NCBI GenBank assembly: GCA_965233675.1
Contig: OZ247498.1
Coordinates: 1-64,000 of the forward strand
Direction of reading: 5' to 3'
Source: SZUA-309 sp965233675
GTDB taxonomy: Bacteria; Pseudomonadota; Gammaproteobacteria; Pseudomonadales; Azotimanducaceae
Length of the DNA stretch: 64,000 nucleotides
Shown here piece by piece: positions 27,611 through 36,607 of the stretch; position 1 is the first letter of the stretch, and each line of letters opens with the position of its first letter. The translations under genes were made by a program, and so were the position numbers. The notes under the pieces were generated by a model. It did not search any database, was not told where the DNA came from, and was given only the letters and a program-made list of their open reading frames with translations.

Positions 27611-28817
27611 GGCATTCATTGCCACGGATGCGGGCAGCCGGGCAGAAGCTGTGCTGCGCAGTTGCGTTCATTGCGGCTTCTGCAATGCAACCTGCCCGAC
27701 TTATCAGTTGCTGGGGGATGAACTGGATGGCCCCCGCGGCCGTATCTACCTGATCAAAGACATGCTCGAGCAGGGGGAGGCGAGTACGGTCGCAGCCGAA
27801 CACCTGGACCGGTGCCTCACCTGTCGCGCCTGTGAGACGACCTGCCCCAGCGGGGTGGCCTATGGGGAACTGCTGGAAATCGGTCGCAACTATCTCGAGG
27901 CGAACCGCACTCGGCCGCTGCGGGAGCGCCTGATCCGCTACTGGCTGCTGCGGGTGGTGCCGAATCCGAAATCCTTTGCCTTCTGGAGCCGTCTGGGCCG
28001 GATGGCGAAACCGTTTCTCAGCACGCGACTCAAGCGCCAGCTGCCGGCCAGAGCCAAGCGGACTGCGAACGCCGTTACGGACGTGGCTGATCCGGTGGCC
28101 ACGGTGCTGTTACTGGATGGGTGCGTGCAGCGTACTGCCACCCCCGGGGTGAACGATGCGCTGGAACGTCTGCTGGCGAGCCGCCGGATTCGCGTGCTCA
28201 GAGCAGAAGACGAAGGCTGCTGCGGCGGCCTCGCCCTGCATCTGGGCGAGGAGGCGGCTGGCATCAGAACCATGGCGGCCAGTCTCGATGCGCTCACGCC
28301 GATGCTGGATGAGGTGGATGCGGTCATCTCCACCGCAAGTGGCTGTGGGGTAACGTTGAAGGATTATGGCCGGCTGCTGGCCGGCGATCAGGCCCGGAGC
28401 GAGCGGGCAGCGCTGCTCTCTGACAAGTTAGTGGACGCAGGCGAATACCTGGCCGATCTGGCAGGCGATTGGGGTCGGGCTGAAGCCGTTTCCCGGGTCG
28501 CCGTACACATTCCCTGCACACTGCAGCACGGTCAGCGCCAGGGTATTCACCCGAGGGTGATTCTGGAACGCGCCGGCTACGAAATCGTGGCTACCTGGGA
28601 CGATCATCTGTGCTGTGGGTCCGCCGGCAGCTATGCGTTGCTGCAGCCGGAACTCTCGGAGCAACTCGGCACCCGCAAGGTGGCTGCGCTCACCGGTGCT
28701 GATCCGGAAGTGATCGCCACGGCGAACGTGGGCTGCCAGATGCATATCGGCGGTCATGCAGATATTCCCGTGCGCCACTGGCTGGAGTTGCTTGCGCCGC
28801 TGGATACCGGCCGGTGA
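27591..28817 (+). CDS. glcF: Glycolate oxidase iron-sulfur subunit GlcF
   Basis: A 408-residue ferredoxin-like electron-transfer subunit. Two [4Fe-4S] motifs are at C25/C28/C31/C35 (CVHCGFCNATC) and C75/C78/C81/C85 (CLTCRACETTC). Two CCG-type domains follow (DEGCCGGLALH near residue 205 and DHLCCGSAGSY near 338), which bind further metal or haem groups. It carries electrons from GlcD/E flavins to the quinone pool. It overlaps glcE by 20 bases and the following GNAT gene by four. Confidence 0.95.
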   Translation: MQTSLPEAFIATDAGSRAEAVLRSCVHCGFCNATCPTYQLLGDELDGPRGRIYLIKDMLEQGEASTVAAEHLDRCLTCRACETTCPSGVAYGELLEIGRNYLEANRTRPLRERLIRYWLLRVVPNPKSFAFWSRLGRMAKPFLSTRLKRQLPARAKRTANAVTDVADPVATVLLLDGCVQRTATPGVNDALERLLASRRIRVLRAEDEGCCGGLALHLGEEAAGIRTMAASLDALTPMLDEVDAVISTASGCGVTLKDYGRLLAGDQARSERAALLSDKLVDAGEYLADLAGDWGRAEAVSRVAVHIPCTLQHGQRQGIHPRVILERAGYEIVATWDDHLCCGSAGSYALLQPELSEQLGTRKVAALTGADPEVIATANVGCQMHIGGHADIPVRHWLELLAPLDTGR

Positions 28818-29386
28818 GCCGTTTTCCCGAACAGGTTGAAGCCGAAAGATTGTTGTTGCGCAGACCGCTGACGGAAGACGTGCCGGCGTTGAACGCCGCG
28901 ATCGTCTCATCGCACCCGGAACTGACGATGTGGATGGACTGGGCTGTGGAACCACAAACGACACAGGAAACCGCCGATTTCGTACGCCGCAGCGAGACCA
29001 GCTGGCGGGACGAGACGGCGCTCAACCTGCTGATCGTGGAGCGGGAAAGTGGCGAGATCGTTGGCGCCACCGGCTATCCGCGTCTGGACTGGGCGGTGCC
29101 GAAGTTCGAAATTGGTTACTGGGTGCGTTCCGACCGGGTCGGCAACGGTTACGCCGGTGAATCGACCTGGGCGCTGGCGCACCATGCCTTTACTGTGCTG
29201 AAAGCGAACCGCGTCGAATTGCGCATGGACGATCGGAATCGGCAAAGCTGGCGCGTGGCGCAGCGATTGCACTTCAGACTGGAGGCGACGATCACAAACG
29301 ACGTGCGGGTGACGGACGGCAGCCTCAGGGATACGCGGATCTACGGCGCCACGCGGTTGGAAGATCTTCAGGCACCCGGAATCTGA
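28814..29386 (+). CDS. GNAT family N-acetyltransferase (RimJ-like)
   Basis: A 190-residue acetyltransferase of the RimJ/RimL type: it starts with EAERLLLRRPLTEDVPAL, has a strand-rich core (FEIGYWVRSDRVGNGYAGE, with the acetyl-CoA loop VGNGYAGE near residue 109), and a C-terminal DDRNRQSWRVAQRLHF segment. Members acetylate alpha-amino groups of ribosomal proteins or small amines. The GTG start overlaps the glcF stop as GTGA, so it is part of the glycolate operon transcript, though no functional link is known. Confidence 0.9.
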   Translation: MSRFPEQVEAERLLLRRPLTEDVPALNAAIVSSHPELTMWMDWAVEPQTTQETADFVRRSETSWRDETALNLLIVERESGEIVGATGYPRLDWAVPKFEIGYWVRSDRVGNGYAGESTWALAHHAFTVLKANRVELRMDDRNRQSWRVAQRLHFRLEATITNDVRVTDGSLRDTRIYGATRLEDLQAPGI

Positions 29387-29405
29387 TCGCGCTCAGCGCA
29401 ATGGC

Positions 29406-29915
29406 TTAACCACGCGCCGTCTGCCAGCGTGCCCGGATTTCCGTCGCCTCTTCCGTTGCCCCGAGTGCATCTTTCGCATCCGCAATCACCAGCCAGGCAT
29501 CCCGTCGCCAGTCTGCCCGACTGCCGGCCAGAGACAGCGCCTTCTGCGCATAGCGGATGGCGGTGTCCGGGTCTTCATTGGCGAGTTCCAGTCGCGCGAG
29601 GCCGGTCCAGAGATCCGCCCGGCGTGGATCGATGCGCACCGCGCGTTCCGCATAGGACAGTGCTTCGTCGATTCTGCCGCTGGCGGCAGCGCGTTCAGAC
29701 TGGTTCAACAGGGCCAGCGTGGCGTCGTCTGGTGAGGGCCTCGGAGCGCTCGACGCAGAGGGCGGATCCTCGCTCGCGCCCCCGTCGGGCTGCGGCCCTG
29801 CTTCTGTGGGTGCGTCTGGCGGGGTCGGAACGGATTCCGGTGCGGGTGTCGGAGAAGTTGCACAGCCTGCGACGAACAGTGCGACCGCCAGAAGGAGCCT
29901 GAGTGGGGACGTCAT
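29406..29915 (-). CDS. Small TPR lipoprotein
   Basis: A 169-residue protein from the ATG at 29915 (an upstream ATG at 29927 adds four residues). The signal peptide ends in a VAGC lipobox. A 45-residue proline-, serine- and glutamate-rich linker follows, then about two to three tetratricopeptide repeats (EALSYAERAVRIDPRRADLWTGLARL; AIRYAQKALSLAG). The ATG forms TAATG with the stop of the PBP1b gene, so the pair is co-translated. TPR lipoproteins of this kind (compare CpoB, NlpI) often tune peptidoglycan synthases, and a role with PBP1b is inference from the overlap. Confidence 0.82.
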   Translation of the reverse strand: MTSPLRLLLAVALFVAGCATSPTPAPESVPTPPDAPTEAGPQPDGGASEDPPSASSAPRPSPDDATLALLNQSERAAASGRIDEALSYAERAVRIDPRRADLWTGLARLELANEDPDTAIRYAQKALSLAGSRADWRRDAWLVIADAKDALGATEEATEIRARWQTARG

Positions 29916-32182
29916 TATTGCAGCCATTCCTTGAACTTCCGGCCGAGCTGATTCGCCAGGCGTTTGACATCCACGCCGCAGCCGGATTTCACCTTATTGT
30001 TTGCATCCGCCGGCAGGGGCACCGCCACCACTTCGGCGCAGCGCTCGTTGGCCAGCAATCCGGTTTCATACTCTACCGCTTCGAAGTCGTCGGCGGCAGC
30101 TGGCAGAGGCGTCACGCCCAGCCGGGTGAAAATGGCATCCCAGACCCTCAGGGCACCTGCGGCGCCCGTCATGCCGGTGGGGCGATTGTCGTCAAATCCC
30201 ACCCAGACCACGGCGAGGCGTTCGCTGTCGTAGCCGGCAAACCAGCTGTCCCGGTAGTCGTCTGATGTGCCCGTTTTTCCGGCGGTGCCGAGCTGGCTGA
30301 AACGGGACGTCTTGCCTGTGCCTTTCTCCATCACTACTTCGAGGGCTCGATTGATGGCCTGTGCGGCTTCCGGTTCGAGTTGCTGATCGAACGAAAATGG
30401 CTGGCGGCTGAGTGGCAGGCTCTGTTCGTCCAGCACGGTGACCACGGACTTCGGTGTCATTTGAAAGCCACCGCTGGCGAACGCAGAGTAGAGTCCGAGC
30501 ACTTCCAGCGGTGATCGTGCTTCCGCACCGAGCAACAGCGACGGGTAGGGGTTTGCCGTTTTCTGACCGGTAAGCGATTCCAGGCGGGCGGCCACCTGAT
30601 CCACGCCCAGAGCGAGTCCGAGATTCACGGTGGCCAGATTCAGCGAGTCGCCAAGCGCCCGTACCATCGGCACGGGGCCATGAACCTTATTGTCGAAATT
30701 CTGCGGATTCCAGTCTCCTGAGCCACGCAATGTGAGCGAGACGGGCGCATCCTGAAGGGTGCTGGCCAGGTGATAGCCGCGCTCGAGCGCAGCGAGGTAG
30801 ACCACCGGTTTGATGAGTGAGCCGATGGTTCTTCTTGCGTTGAGCGCTCTGTTGAAGCCATCCACGCCGGCGGCACGGCCGCCGGAGACTGCCTGAATCT
30901 CGCCCGTCTGGGTGTCTGCGATGACCACGGCACCCTGCAGTTCGCCTGGGGGCAGCAACCGTTGTTCTTCCAGTCTGCTGAGCGTTTCCTCGAGAGACTG
31001 CTCTACTGCATCCTGGGTTCTTGGTGAAAGGGTGGTGAATATCCGGAGACCGTCGCTGGTCAGATCTTCCTCGGCGTATTCGACGAGCGAGGAGCGCACC
31101 AGGTCCATGAAGGCGGGATAGTAAGCGCCACCGCTGCGCGCACCACGGACCACTTCGAACGGCCGGGCCTCGTTTGCGGCCAGTTCGTCTGCATCGATCA
31201 GGCCGGCTTCGAACATCTTGCCGAGCACCAGGTTGCGACGCTTGTGCACCCGTTCCTCGTGCCGATACGGGTTGTAGTAGGAAGGACCGCGAATGATGGC
31301 GACCAGCGTGGCGAGTTCGTGGGTTTCGAGTTCTGACAGGGGCCGGTTGAAGTAGAACTGGGCGCCGAGGCCGAATCCATGCACGGCGCGCACGCCGTCC
31401 TGGCCGAGGTAGATCTCGTTCACGTAAGCGTTCAGCAACTCCTCTTTATCGAACTTCAGCTCCAGGATCATGGCCATGGCCACTTCCTGCAGTTTCCGTT
31501 CGAGCGTCTGCCGGTTGGTGAGGTAGTAGCTCTTCACCAGTTGCTGGGTGAGCGTGCTGCCACCCTGGCGGATCTCGCCGCTGGTCAGGTTCACCCAGGC
31601 GGCCCGGGCAATCCCCAAGGGATCGAAACCGAAGTGCCGGTCGAAATTGGCATCCTCCACGGCGACCAGGGCACCTCTGAGCAACTCCGGAACTTCTTCC
31701 GGGGTGAGCACCAGTCTGTCTTCGCCGTGGCTCGGAAAGAAATTGCCGATGTTGAGTGGATCGAGACGCACGAGCGGAATCGGGCGGCCGCTGCTGTCTT
31801 CCACGCCGATGATGCCCCGATCGTCGAACGCCAGCCGGATCCGCTGGCTGGTTCGAATGGTTTCCGGAAACTCGAACGCGCGAAGGTAGACGTCCAGCAT
31901 GCGCCCCCGGCGGGCGTAGGTGCCTGGCGCCGGCAGGTTGGCATTGGCGGCGTACCCGAGCCGGTTCAGCTCCCCGATCATGTCGGCCAGACTCAGCTCC
32001 GCGCCTGCGTAGAGTTCGACCGGGGCCGCGTACACCTGAGCCGGCACAGACCACCGCCGGCCTTCGAAGGTATCCGTAATCAGTCGGTTCAGGTGCAGGA
32101 AGTAGGCGGTCAGCGCGATCAGAGCGATGGCGCTGAATACCGCGCCAGCAATCAGAATCCGTCGCAGCAGGGTACCCGTCAT
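29915..32182 (-). CDS. mrcB: Bifunctional penicillin-binding protein 1B
   Basis: A 755-residue class A PBP: one N-terminal membrane helix, a UB2H-like domain (LNRLGYA, ARRGRMLDVYLR), a GT51 glycosyltransferase domain (VEDANFDRHFGFDPLGIARA, QGGSTLTQQLVKSYYLT, EIYLGQDG, HELATLVAIIRGPSYYNPYR), and a transpeptidase domain with SxxK (GSLIKP), SxN (SLN) and KTG (GKTGTSDDYRDSW). It polymerises and cross-links peptidoglycan in the periplasm. The start at 32182 was preferred because the upstream 46 residues lack a membrane or acidic PBP N-terminus. It is followed by a TPR lipoprotein gene (TAATG overlap). Confidence 0.95.
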   Translation of the reverse strand: MTGTLLRRILIAGAVFSAIALIALTAYFLHLNRLITDTFEGRRWSVPAQVYAAPVELYAGAELSLADMIGELNRLGYAANANLPAPGTYARRGRMLDVYLRAFEFPETIRTSQRIRLAFDDRGIIGVEDSSGRPIPLVRLDPLNIGNFFPSHGEDRLVLTPEEVPELLRGALVAVEDANFDRHFGFDPLGIARAAWVNLTSGEIRQGGSTLTQQLVKSYYLTNRQTLERKLQEVAMAMILELKFDKEELLNAYVNEIYLGQDGVRAVHGFGLGAQFYFNRPLSELETHELATLVAIIRGPSYYNPYRHEERVHKRRNLVLGKMFEAGLIDADELAANEARPFEVVRGARSGGAYYPAFMDLVRSSLVEYAEEDLTSDGLRIFTTLSPRTQDAVEQSLEETLSRLEEQRLLPPGELQGAVVIADTQTGEIQAVSGGRAAGVDGFNRALNARRTIGSLIKPVVYLAALERGYHLASTLQDAPVSLTLRGSGDWNPQNFDNKVHGPVPMVRALGDSLNLATVNLGLALGVDQVAARLESLTGQKTANPYPSLLLGAEARSPLEVLGLYSAFASGGFQMTPKSVVTVLDEQSLPLSRQPFSFDQQLEPEAAQAINRALEVVMEKGTGKTSRFSQLGTAGKTGTSDDYRDSWFAGYDSERLAVVWVGFDDNRPTGMTGAAGALRVWDAIFTRLGVTPLPAAADDFEAVEYETGLLANERCAEVVAVPLPADANNKVKSGCGVDVKRLANQLGRKFKEWLQ

Positions 32183-32240
32183 GAATGGATACCCGGGATG
32201 ACGAGAGCCGGCTGCGCGTCCCTTCTGCGTTCGGGGCCGA

Positions 32241-32870
32241 TCAAGGCGTGCCGGGTTCGGGTCTGCGGACGCCGAGCCAGTTGCCGATACGGCGGAACAC
32301 GGCAGCGATGCCACGAGCAATTTTCGGCAGCAGCAGGCATATGAGAATCAGGAAGATGGCGAGAACGGCCAAGAATAGCACGGGGTGCGAAAGCGCTGCC
32401 CAGAGGCCGGCAAATACCGCCACGTCCTCCGCCAGGGAGGCGCCGAAGTTGCTGAACGGTTCGGGTGATGTATTGATCAACATCCGGGTGCCTGCCTTGG
32501 TGGCATGCGTGGCCGCAGTCAGCGCGCCGCCGGTGAGACCGGCGGCGATGGCAATGGCAGGATCCACGTGACCGACCGCACCCGCCGCCAGCATGGCGCC
32601 GGCTGGAATCCGGATGAAGGTGTGCAGGGAATCCCAGACGCTGTCCACGCCAGGAACCTTGTCGGCGAAGAATTCCACGCAATACATGAACGCGGCGGCG
32701 ACGATCACCAACGGATCCTGAACCACGCTCAGATTGTCGGGTAGTTCGACGTAGCCCATGGCACCGCCGATGCCCAGCATGGCTACCGCTGCGTAAAGGT
32801 TGATGCCGCTCGCCCAGGCAACGCCGAGCGTCAGTGAGAGGGTCTGGATCAGGTCGGTGTATTCGCCCAT
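32241..32870 (-). CDS. DUF4126 domain-containing membrane protein
   Basis: A 209-residue protein with about five membrane helices matching DUF4126: it opens with LSLTLGVAWASGINLYAAV (small-residue-rich helix) and has DPLVIVAAAFMYCVEFFADKVPGVDSVWD near residue 50 and AGLTGGALTAATHATKAGTR near 110. No function is assigned to this family. The ATG at 32870 has AGGAG ten bases upstream; a TTG at 32879 would add three residues. It is divergent from the TPP-riboswitch-controlled receptor gene. Confidence 0.87.
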   Translation of the reverse strand: MGEYTDLIQTLSLTLGVAWASGINLYAAVAMLGIGGAMGYVELPDNLSVVQDPLVIVAAAFMYCVEFFADKVPGVDSVWDSLHTFIRIPAGAMLAAGAVGHVDPAIAIAAGLTGGALTAATHATKAGTRMLINTSPEPFSNFGASLAEDVAVFAGLWAALSHPVLFLAVLAIFLILICLLLPKIARGIAAVFRRIGNWLGVRRPEPGTP

Positions 32871-33000
32871 GACCGGCAAGGCTCCTGTGTTCCTGGCATG
32901 ATTGTCCCCCGAGCCTAGGCCAGGAATCCTGAACGAATACTGAAGTGCGGGTGAAAGCGCCTTGCAGCCGATGCGTCGCCTGACGCAGAATGGTCATCGA

Positions 33001-33085
33001 CCTAAGGGGTGGTATCTACCTGAGACGCGGACGAACCGCGGACCCTTTGAACCTGATCCGGATTATGCCGGCGTAGGAATAGGCG
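33001..33085 (+). promoter_or_regulatory. TPP riboswitch (THI element)
   Basis: The region shows the conserved thiamin-pyrophosphate aptamer in order: aaggggtgg (33004-33012), ctgaga (33020-33025), a GC hairpin cgcgg-acgaa-ccgcg (33026-33040), then the core accctttgaacctgat and ccggattatgccggcgtagg, the near-invariant 3' part of THI elements. The P1 helix pairs CCTA at 33001 with TAGG near 33075. It lies about 105 bases upstream of a TonB-dependent receptor gene on the same strand. High thiamin pyrophosphate should lower expression of that receptor. Confidence 0.95.
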
Positions 33086-33156
33086 TTCTCTTCCTCGGAA
33101 TATGACTCCTCGAATACGGCAGTTGCACGACCTTGGTGCAATTGATCAGCCGCCGC

Positions 33157-33183
33157 CCACTTAGGTCACGAACAGCCAGGTGG
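33157..33183 (+). promoter_or_regulatory. Candidate Shine-Dalgarno-sequestering hairpin
   Basis: The sequence CCACTT at 33157-33162 can pair with AGGTGG at 33178-33183 (one G-U pair), burying the ribosome site GGTGGAG that precedes the receptor ATG at 33191. This would suit translational control by the upstream TPP riboswitch. A separate stem TTGCAC/GTGCAA lies at 33123-33141. The switching model is inference and needs a folding calculation. Confidence 0.4.
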
Positions 33184-33190
33184 AGCAGAC

Positions 33191-35329
33191 ATGAGTTTCC
33201 GACAGATTTCCCAACACTTCGAAGGCCGTTTTCGGGTTCTGAAGGCCGCCCTGCTGAGCCTGGCGCTCGGCCCGGGTCTGGTCTCCGCGCAGGAAACGGC
33301 GCCGGCGGAATCCGCAGTGATCGAAGAGATCCGGGTGACCGCAGAATTCCGCGCCAGTTCGGTGAACAGGACGCCCGCGTCCGTCAGCGTCCTGGAACCC
33401 GGAGAGATGAAAGGCCGCGCGGTTCAACATCTCGAAGACGTGCTGGCACAGGTGCCGAACGTGAATTTCGCCGGCGGCAGCAGCCGGGCCCGCTTCTATC
33501 AGGTTCGTGGGATTGGTGAGCGCAGCCAGTTCGAGGAGCCCATGAATGCCTCCGTGGGGTTGCTGATCGACGGGGTGGATTTCAGTGGTATCGGAACCGC
33601 GGCCGTTCTGCACGATGTTTCCCAGGTGGAGGTGCTGCGGGGGCCCCAGGGCACGATTTATGGCGCCAATGCCCTGGCCGGTCTGATGAGTATCCGGACC
33701 AATGCGCCCACAGCGGATTTTGAAGGCGGACTTTCGCTGGACGCAGGCAACTACGATGCCCTGGGCGTTGGTCTGACCCTCTCCGGGCCCCTCACCGGGA
33801 ACCTGGGTGGCCGTCTGGCACTGCGCACCTACCAGGACGATGGTTTCTACAAAAACACCTATCTGGATGAGCACGATACCAACGACCGGGACGAGCTTTC
33901 GGCCCGTGGGCGGTTCGACTGGGCCGCGACGGACAGTCTCGCTGTTGGTCTTACCCTTGGCCATGTGGACATCCAGAACGGCTACGATGCGTTCTCTCTC
34001 GACAACGATCGGAATACCCGCTCGGATGAACCCGGCCAGGACGCACAGAAGTCCACCTACGGTTCGGTGACGGCAGATTGGCTCATCAACGACGCGGTCA
34101 CCTTCGAAGGCGCCCTGGGATATGCGACCAGCGAAACGGACTACGGTTACGACGAAGACTGGACGTACGTGGGGTTCCATCCCTGGGAATACACGTCGAC
34201 AGACCGTTATCAGCGGGATCGGGATACCACCACGCTGGATCTCCGCCTGCTCTCCGGCGAAGCCGGCCGACTCTTTGCCGGCAGTACGAGCTGGGTGGTC
34301 GGCGTCTATGCCCTGCAGCAGGAAGTGGATTTCACCCGGACTTATACCTATCTGCCGGGGCCCTTCGACACGCGTTTCGAGATGGATCGGCTGGCGCTGT
34401 ACGGCGAGATCACCACGGATCTCAGCGACCGTGCCCGGTTGACGCTGGGATTGAGAAGCGAGCGGCATGAGTCGACCTACGACGACTCCGAAGGTGTGCA
34501 GTTCGATCCGGCCGATGATCTCTGGGGAGGCCGGTTCATTTTCGAGTGGGATCTGAACGATCGGTCGTTGCTCTATGCCAGTGTGACCCGGGGGTACAAG
34601 GCCGGTGGATTCAACGCCAGCAATTCCCTGGATCCGGATCTGCGTGAATTCGATCCGGAACTGCTCTGGAATTACGAGCTCGGCCTGAAAGGCCGCTGGT
34701 TCGACGACCGACTCGCTGGCCGGTTCTCTCTGTTCACCATGGATCGGCAGGATGTGCAGATTGGCACCTCCATCACCCGTGAGCGTCCCGATGGCAGTTC
34801 CGAATTCATCCAGTTGACCAGCAATGCCGCCCAGGGCACCAATCGGGGACTGGAGATGGAACTGGTGTGGACGGTGACCGAGCGGATTGAAGTGTTCGGC
34901 TCCCTGGGTCTTCTGGATACGGAATTCGAAGACTACGTGAACGCTTCCGGCGAGGATCTTGATGGTGAAGATCAGGCTCACGCACCGAACTACCAGTTCT
35001 TCATCAGCGCGGAATACCGCTCCCCGCTGGGCCTGTATGCCCGGGTCGAACTGGAAGGGAAAGATGGCTTCTACTACAGCGACAGTCGTCGGTTCTCAGA
35101 CCGGCCGGACGAGTTGGCAGCCGATGCATACGAACTCTGGAACGCATCGATCGGCTACGAGCGGGAACGGTGGGACCTCCGGCTCTGGGGCCGCAACCTG
35201 GCGGATGAGGATTACACCATCCGCGGCTATTACTTTCCGAACGATCCGCGCGACTTCTACACGGAGCGGGGCTGGTTCCAGTACGGCGACCCCCGTCGTT
35301 ACGGGCTGACCCTGAACGTGAAGTTCTAG
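33191..35329 (+). CDS. TonB-dependent outer-membrane receptor, TPP-riboswitch-controlled (probable thiamin uptake)
   Basis: A 712-residue receptor with a signal peptide (cleavage after VSA near residue 35), a TonB box-like segment IEEIRVTAEF, a plug domain (QHLEDVLAQVPNVNFAGG; VLRGPQGTIYGANALAGLMSI), and a C-terminal beta barrel ending in an aromatic residue (LTLNVKF) as outer-membrane barrels do. It would import a large or scarce substrate using TonB energy. Because a TPP riboswitch precedes it, thiamin, its phosphates or a precursor is the most likely substrate; TPP-regulated TonB receptors are known in Bacteroidetes and some Gammaproteobacteria. No inner-membrane thiamin transporter is adjacent. 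Confidence 0.93.
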   Translation: MSFRQISQHFEGRFRVLKAALLSLALGPGLVSAQETAPAESAVIEEIRVTAEFRASSVNRTPASVSVLEPGEMKGRAVQHLEDVLAQVPNVNFAGGSSRARFYQVRGIGERSQFEEPMNASVGLLIDGVDFSGIGTAAVLHDVSQVEVLRGPQGTIYGANALAGLMSIRTNAPTADFEGGLSLDAGNYDALGVGLTLSGPLTGNLGGRLALRTYQDDGFYKNTYLDEHDTNDRDELSARGRFDWAATDSLAVGLTLGHVDIQNGYDAFSLDNDRNTRSDEPGQDAQKSTYGSVTADWLINDAVTFEGALGYATSETDYGYDEDWTYVGFHPWEYTSTDRYQRDRDTTTLDLRLLSGEAGRLFAGSTSWVVGVYALQQEVDFTRTYTYLPGPFDTRFEMDRLALYGEITTDLSDRARLTLGLRSERHESTYDDSEGVQFDPADDLWGGRFIFEWDLNDRSLLYASVTRGYKAGGFNASNSLDPDLREFDPELLWNYELGLKGRWFDDRLAGRFSLFTMDRQDVQIGTSITRERPDGSSEFIQLTSNAAQGTNRGLEMELVWTVTERIEVFGSLGLLDTEFEDYVNASGEDLDGEDQAHAPNYQFFISAEYRSPLGLYARVELEGKDGFYYSDSRRFSDRPDELAADAYELWNASIGYERERWDLRLWGRNLADEDYTIRGYYFPNDPRDFYTERGWFQYGDPRRYGLTLNVKF

Positions 35330-36060
35330 TCGGTGGTTTCCGCGGCATCGGCGGGTGTTTCACCCGCCGGTGTTTCACCGGATGGCGCTCCACCCTGTTC
35401 CAGTGCGATCAGGTGATCGACCACCTCCAGAGCAACCTTGCGTCCCACATCCATCGACACCAGGTAAGCGCCATTGACGGTCAGAGCCGGGACGGCGTTG
35501 ACCACCACACTCCGCTGCGCCGCCTCACCTTCGCGCATCATGCGGCCAACCTCCGGCCCGTTCCACGCCTGCAGGAACTCTTCCGCCGTGGCGCCATTGC
35601 CATTGATGAACTCGGCCACTTCGTCGGGACTGGCGAACATGCGCCGGGTGTTGTGAATGCGGCGGAACACCCGATCGTGGTTCTCGTCCAGAATGTCGAG
35701 GGCCACCAGGGTGTAGTAAGTCTGTGCCAGCAGCACCCATTGCGGTGAGAAGGTCACCGGCACACGCCGGAACGCCACGTTGTCAGGTTTTGTTTCCAGC
35801 CACTCGTGAATCAGCGGGTCGAAGTTTTTACAGTGAATGCAGGCGTAGGAGAAAAATTCCACCACTTCCACTCTGGCGCCGGGTCGGCGGCGCTCGGTGG
35901 TCTCGATTACCTCATAGTGTTCGCCCGCCACGAACGCGCCCTGGGTGGCGCCCGTGGTGTAGATCAGGCCGTAGCCGATCACCAGCAGGCCGATAACGGC
36001 CAGGCCACCGATCACCAGGCCACGGATGAGGGCCACTCTGTTGGATTTCTTTTTAGACAT
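35326..36060 (-). CDS. Membrane-anchored thiol:disulfide interchange protein (DsbA-like)
   Basis: A 244-residue protein from the ATG at 36060: a basic N-terminus, one membrane helix (residues about 12-34), then a DsbA-type thioredoxin fold with active site CIHC (C74-C77) in FFSYACIHCKNF, and a cis-proline loop VNAVPALTVNG near residue 193. It would form or shuffle disulfides in the periplasm. The tail carries a GETPAGETPADAAETTD repeat-like acidic segment that looks disordered. The gene is convergent with the receptor gene and overlaps it by four bases. The CIHC dipeptide differs from the CPHC of E. coli DsbA. Confidence 0.92.
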   Translation of the reverse strand: MSKKKSNRVALIRGLVIGGLAVIGLLVIGYGLIYTTGATQGAFVAGEHYEVIETTERRRPGARVEVVEFFSYACIHCKNFDPLIHEWLETKPDNVAFRRVPVTFSPQWVLLAQTYYTLVALDILDENHDRVFRRIHNTRRMFASPDEVAEFINGNGATAEEFLQAWNGPEVGRMMREGEAAQRSVVVNAVPALTVNGAYLVSMDVGRKVALEVVDHLIALEQGGAPSGETPAGETPADAAETTD

Positions 36061-36174
36061 CCCATATTTCCTGCTGTCTGCAGGTGCTGATTCTACCCGG
36101 CTCGCGAGGCGCATCGAAGTGCCATCTGGCATACTTCGGTGCTTTGATTCGAATCGCTGACGCCGAAGAGATCC

Positions 36175-36444
36175 ATGAACGAGACCTACGAGCTTTACCA
36201 TTCCGAACTCTGTGGCTTCTGTCATCGGGTGCGTCGTTACATGGCAGGTGCCGGCTGGGAGTTTCCCCTGCTCGATACGCTGCGGGATCGGGGTGCCAGA
36301 GCGGCGCTGGTCGAGGGTGGCGGTAAAGCGACGGTACCCTGTCTGAAGATCACGCGCACAGACGAGGTGGTCTGGATGTATGAGTCGATGGATATCATCG
36401 ATTATCTCGAGTCCCGGCGGCAGGCGGACGAAACTGCGGGGTGA
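36175..36444 (+). CDS. Glutaredoxin-like / GST N-terminal domain protein
   Basis: An 89-residue protein consisting of a single thioredoxin-fold domain. The dithiol motif CGFC is at residues 13-16, followed by HRVRRYM, a TVPCLKI cis-proline loop near residue 53 and a WMYESMDIIDYLES C-terminal helix with the glutathione-contact pattern. It is likely a small glutaredoxin that uses glutathione to reduce disulfides. It is divergent from the DsbA-like gene across about 114 bases. Confidence 0.88.
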   Translation: MNETYELYHSELCGFCHRVRRYMAGAGWEFPLLDTLRDRGARAALVEGGGKATVPCLKITRTDEVVWMYESMDIIDYLESRRQADETAG

Positions 36445-36607
36445 TGAGCGTGGGAGCGGGGAGCTCGGGCAGGTCGGTAAGCGGCCTGTATTGCGGCGGA
36501 TGACAACCTACCCTATATTTTCGTAGTTTTTTCACGCAACTCAATCTTTAACGGCACATTCTTTACCAACACATTCCTGCCAGTAATACATTCCTGAAGG
36601 GGGACAC

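Noticed and set aside
33161..34981. 606-residue open frame on the reverse strand
   Set aside because: It lies wholly antisense to the TonB receptor, shows no family motif, and results from GC-rich third positions of the receptor gene.
35340..35395. Short direct repeats near the DsbA stop
   Set aside because: They encode a repeated GETPA segment in the protein tail and need no separate DNA-level explanation.
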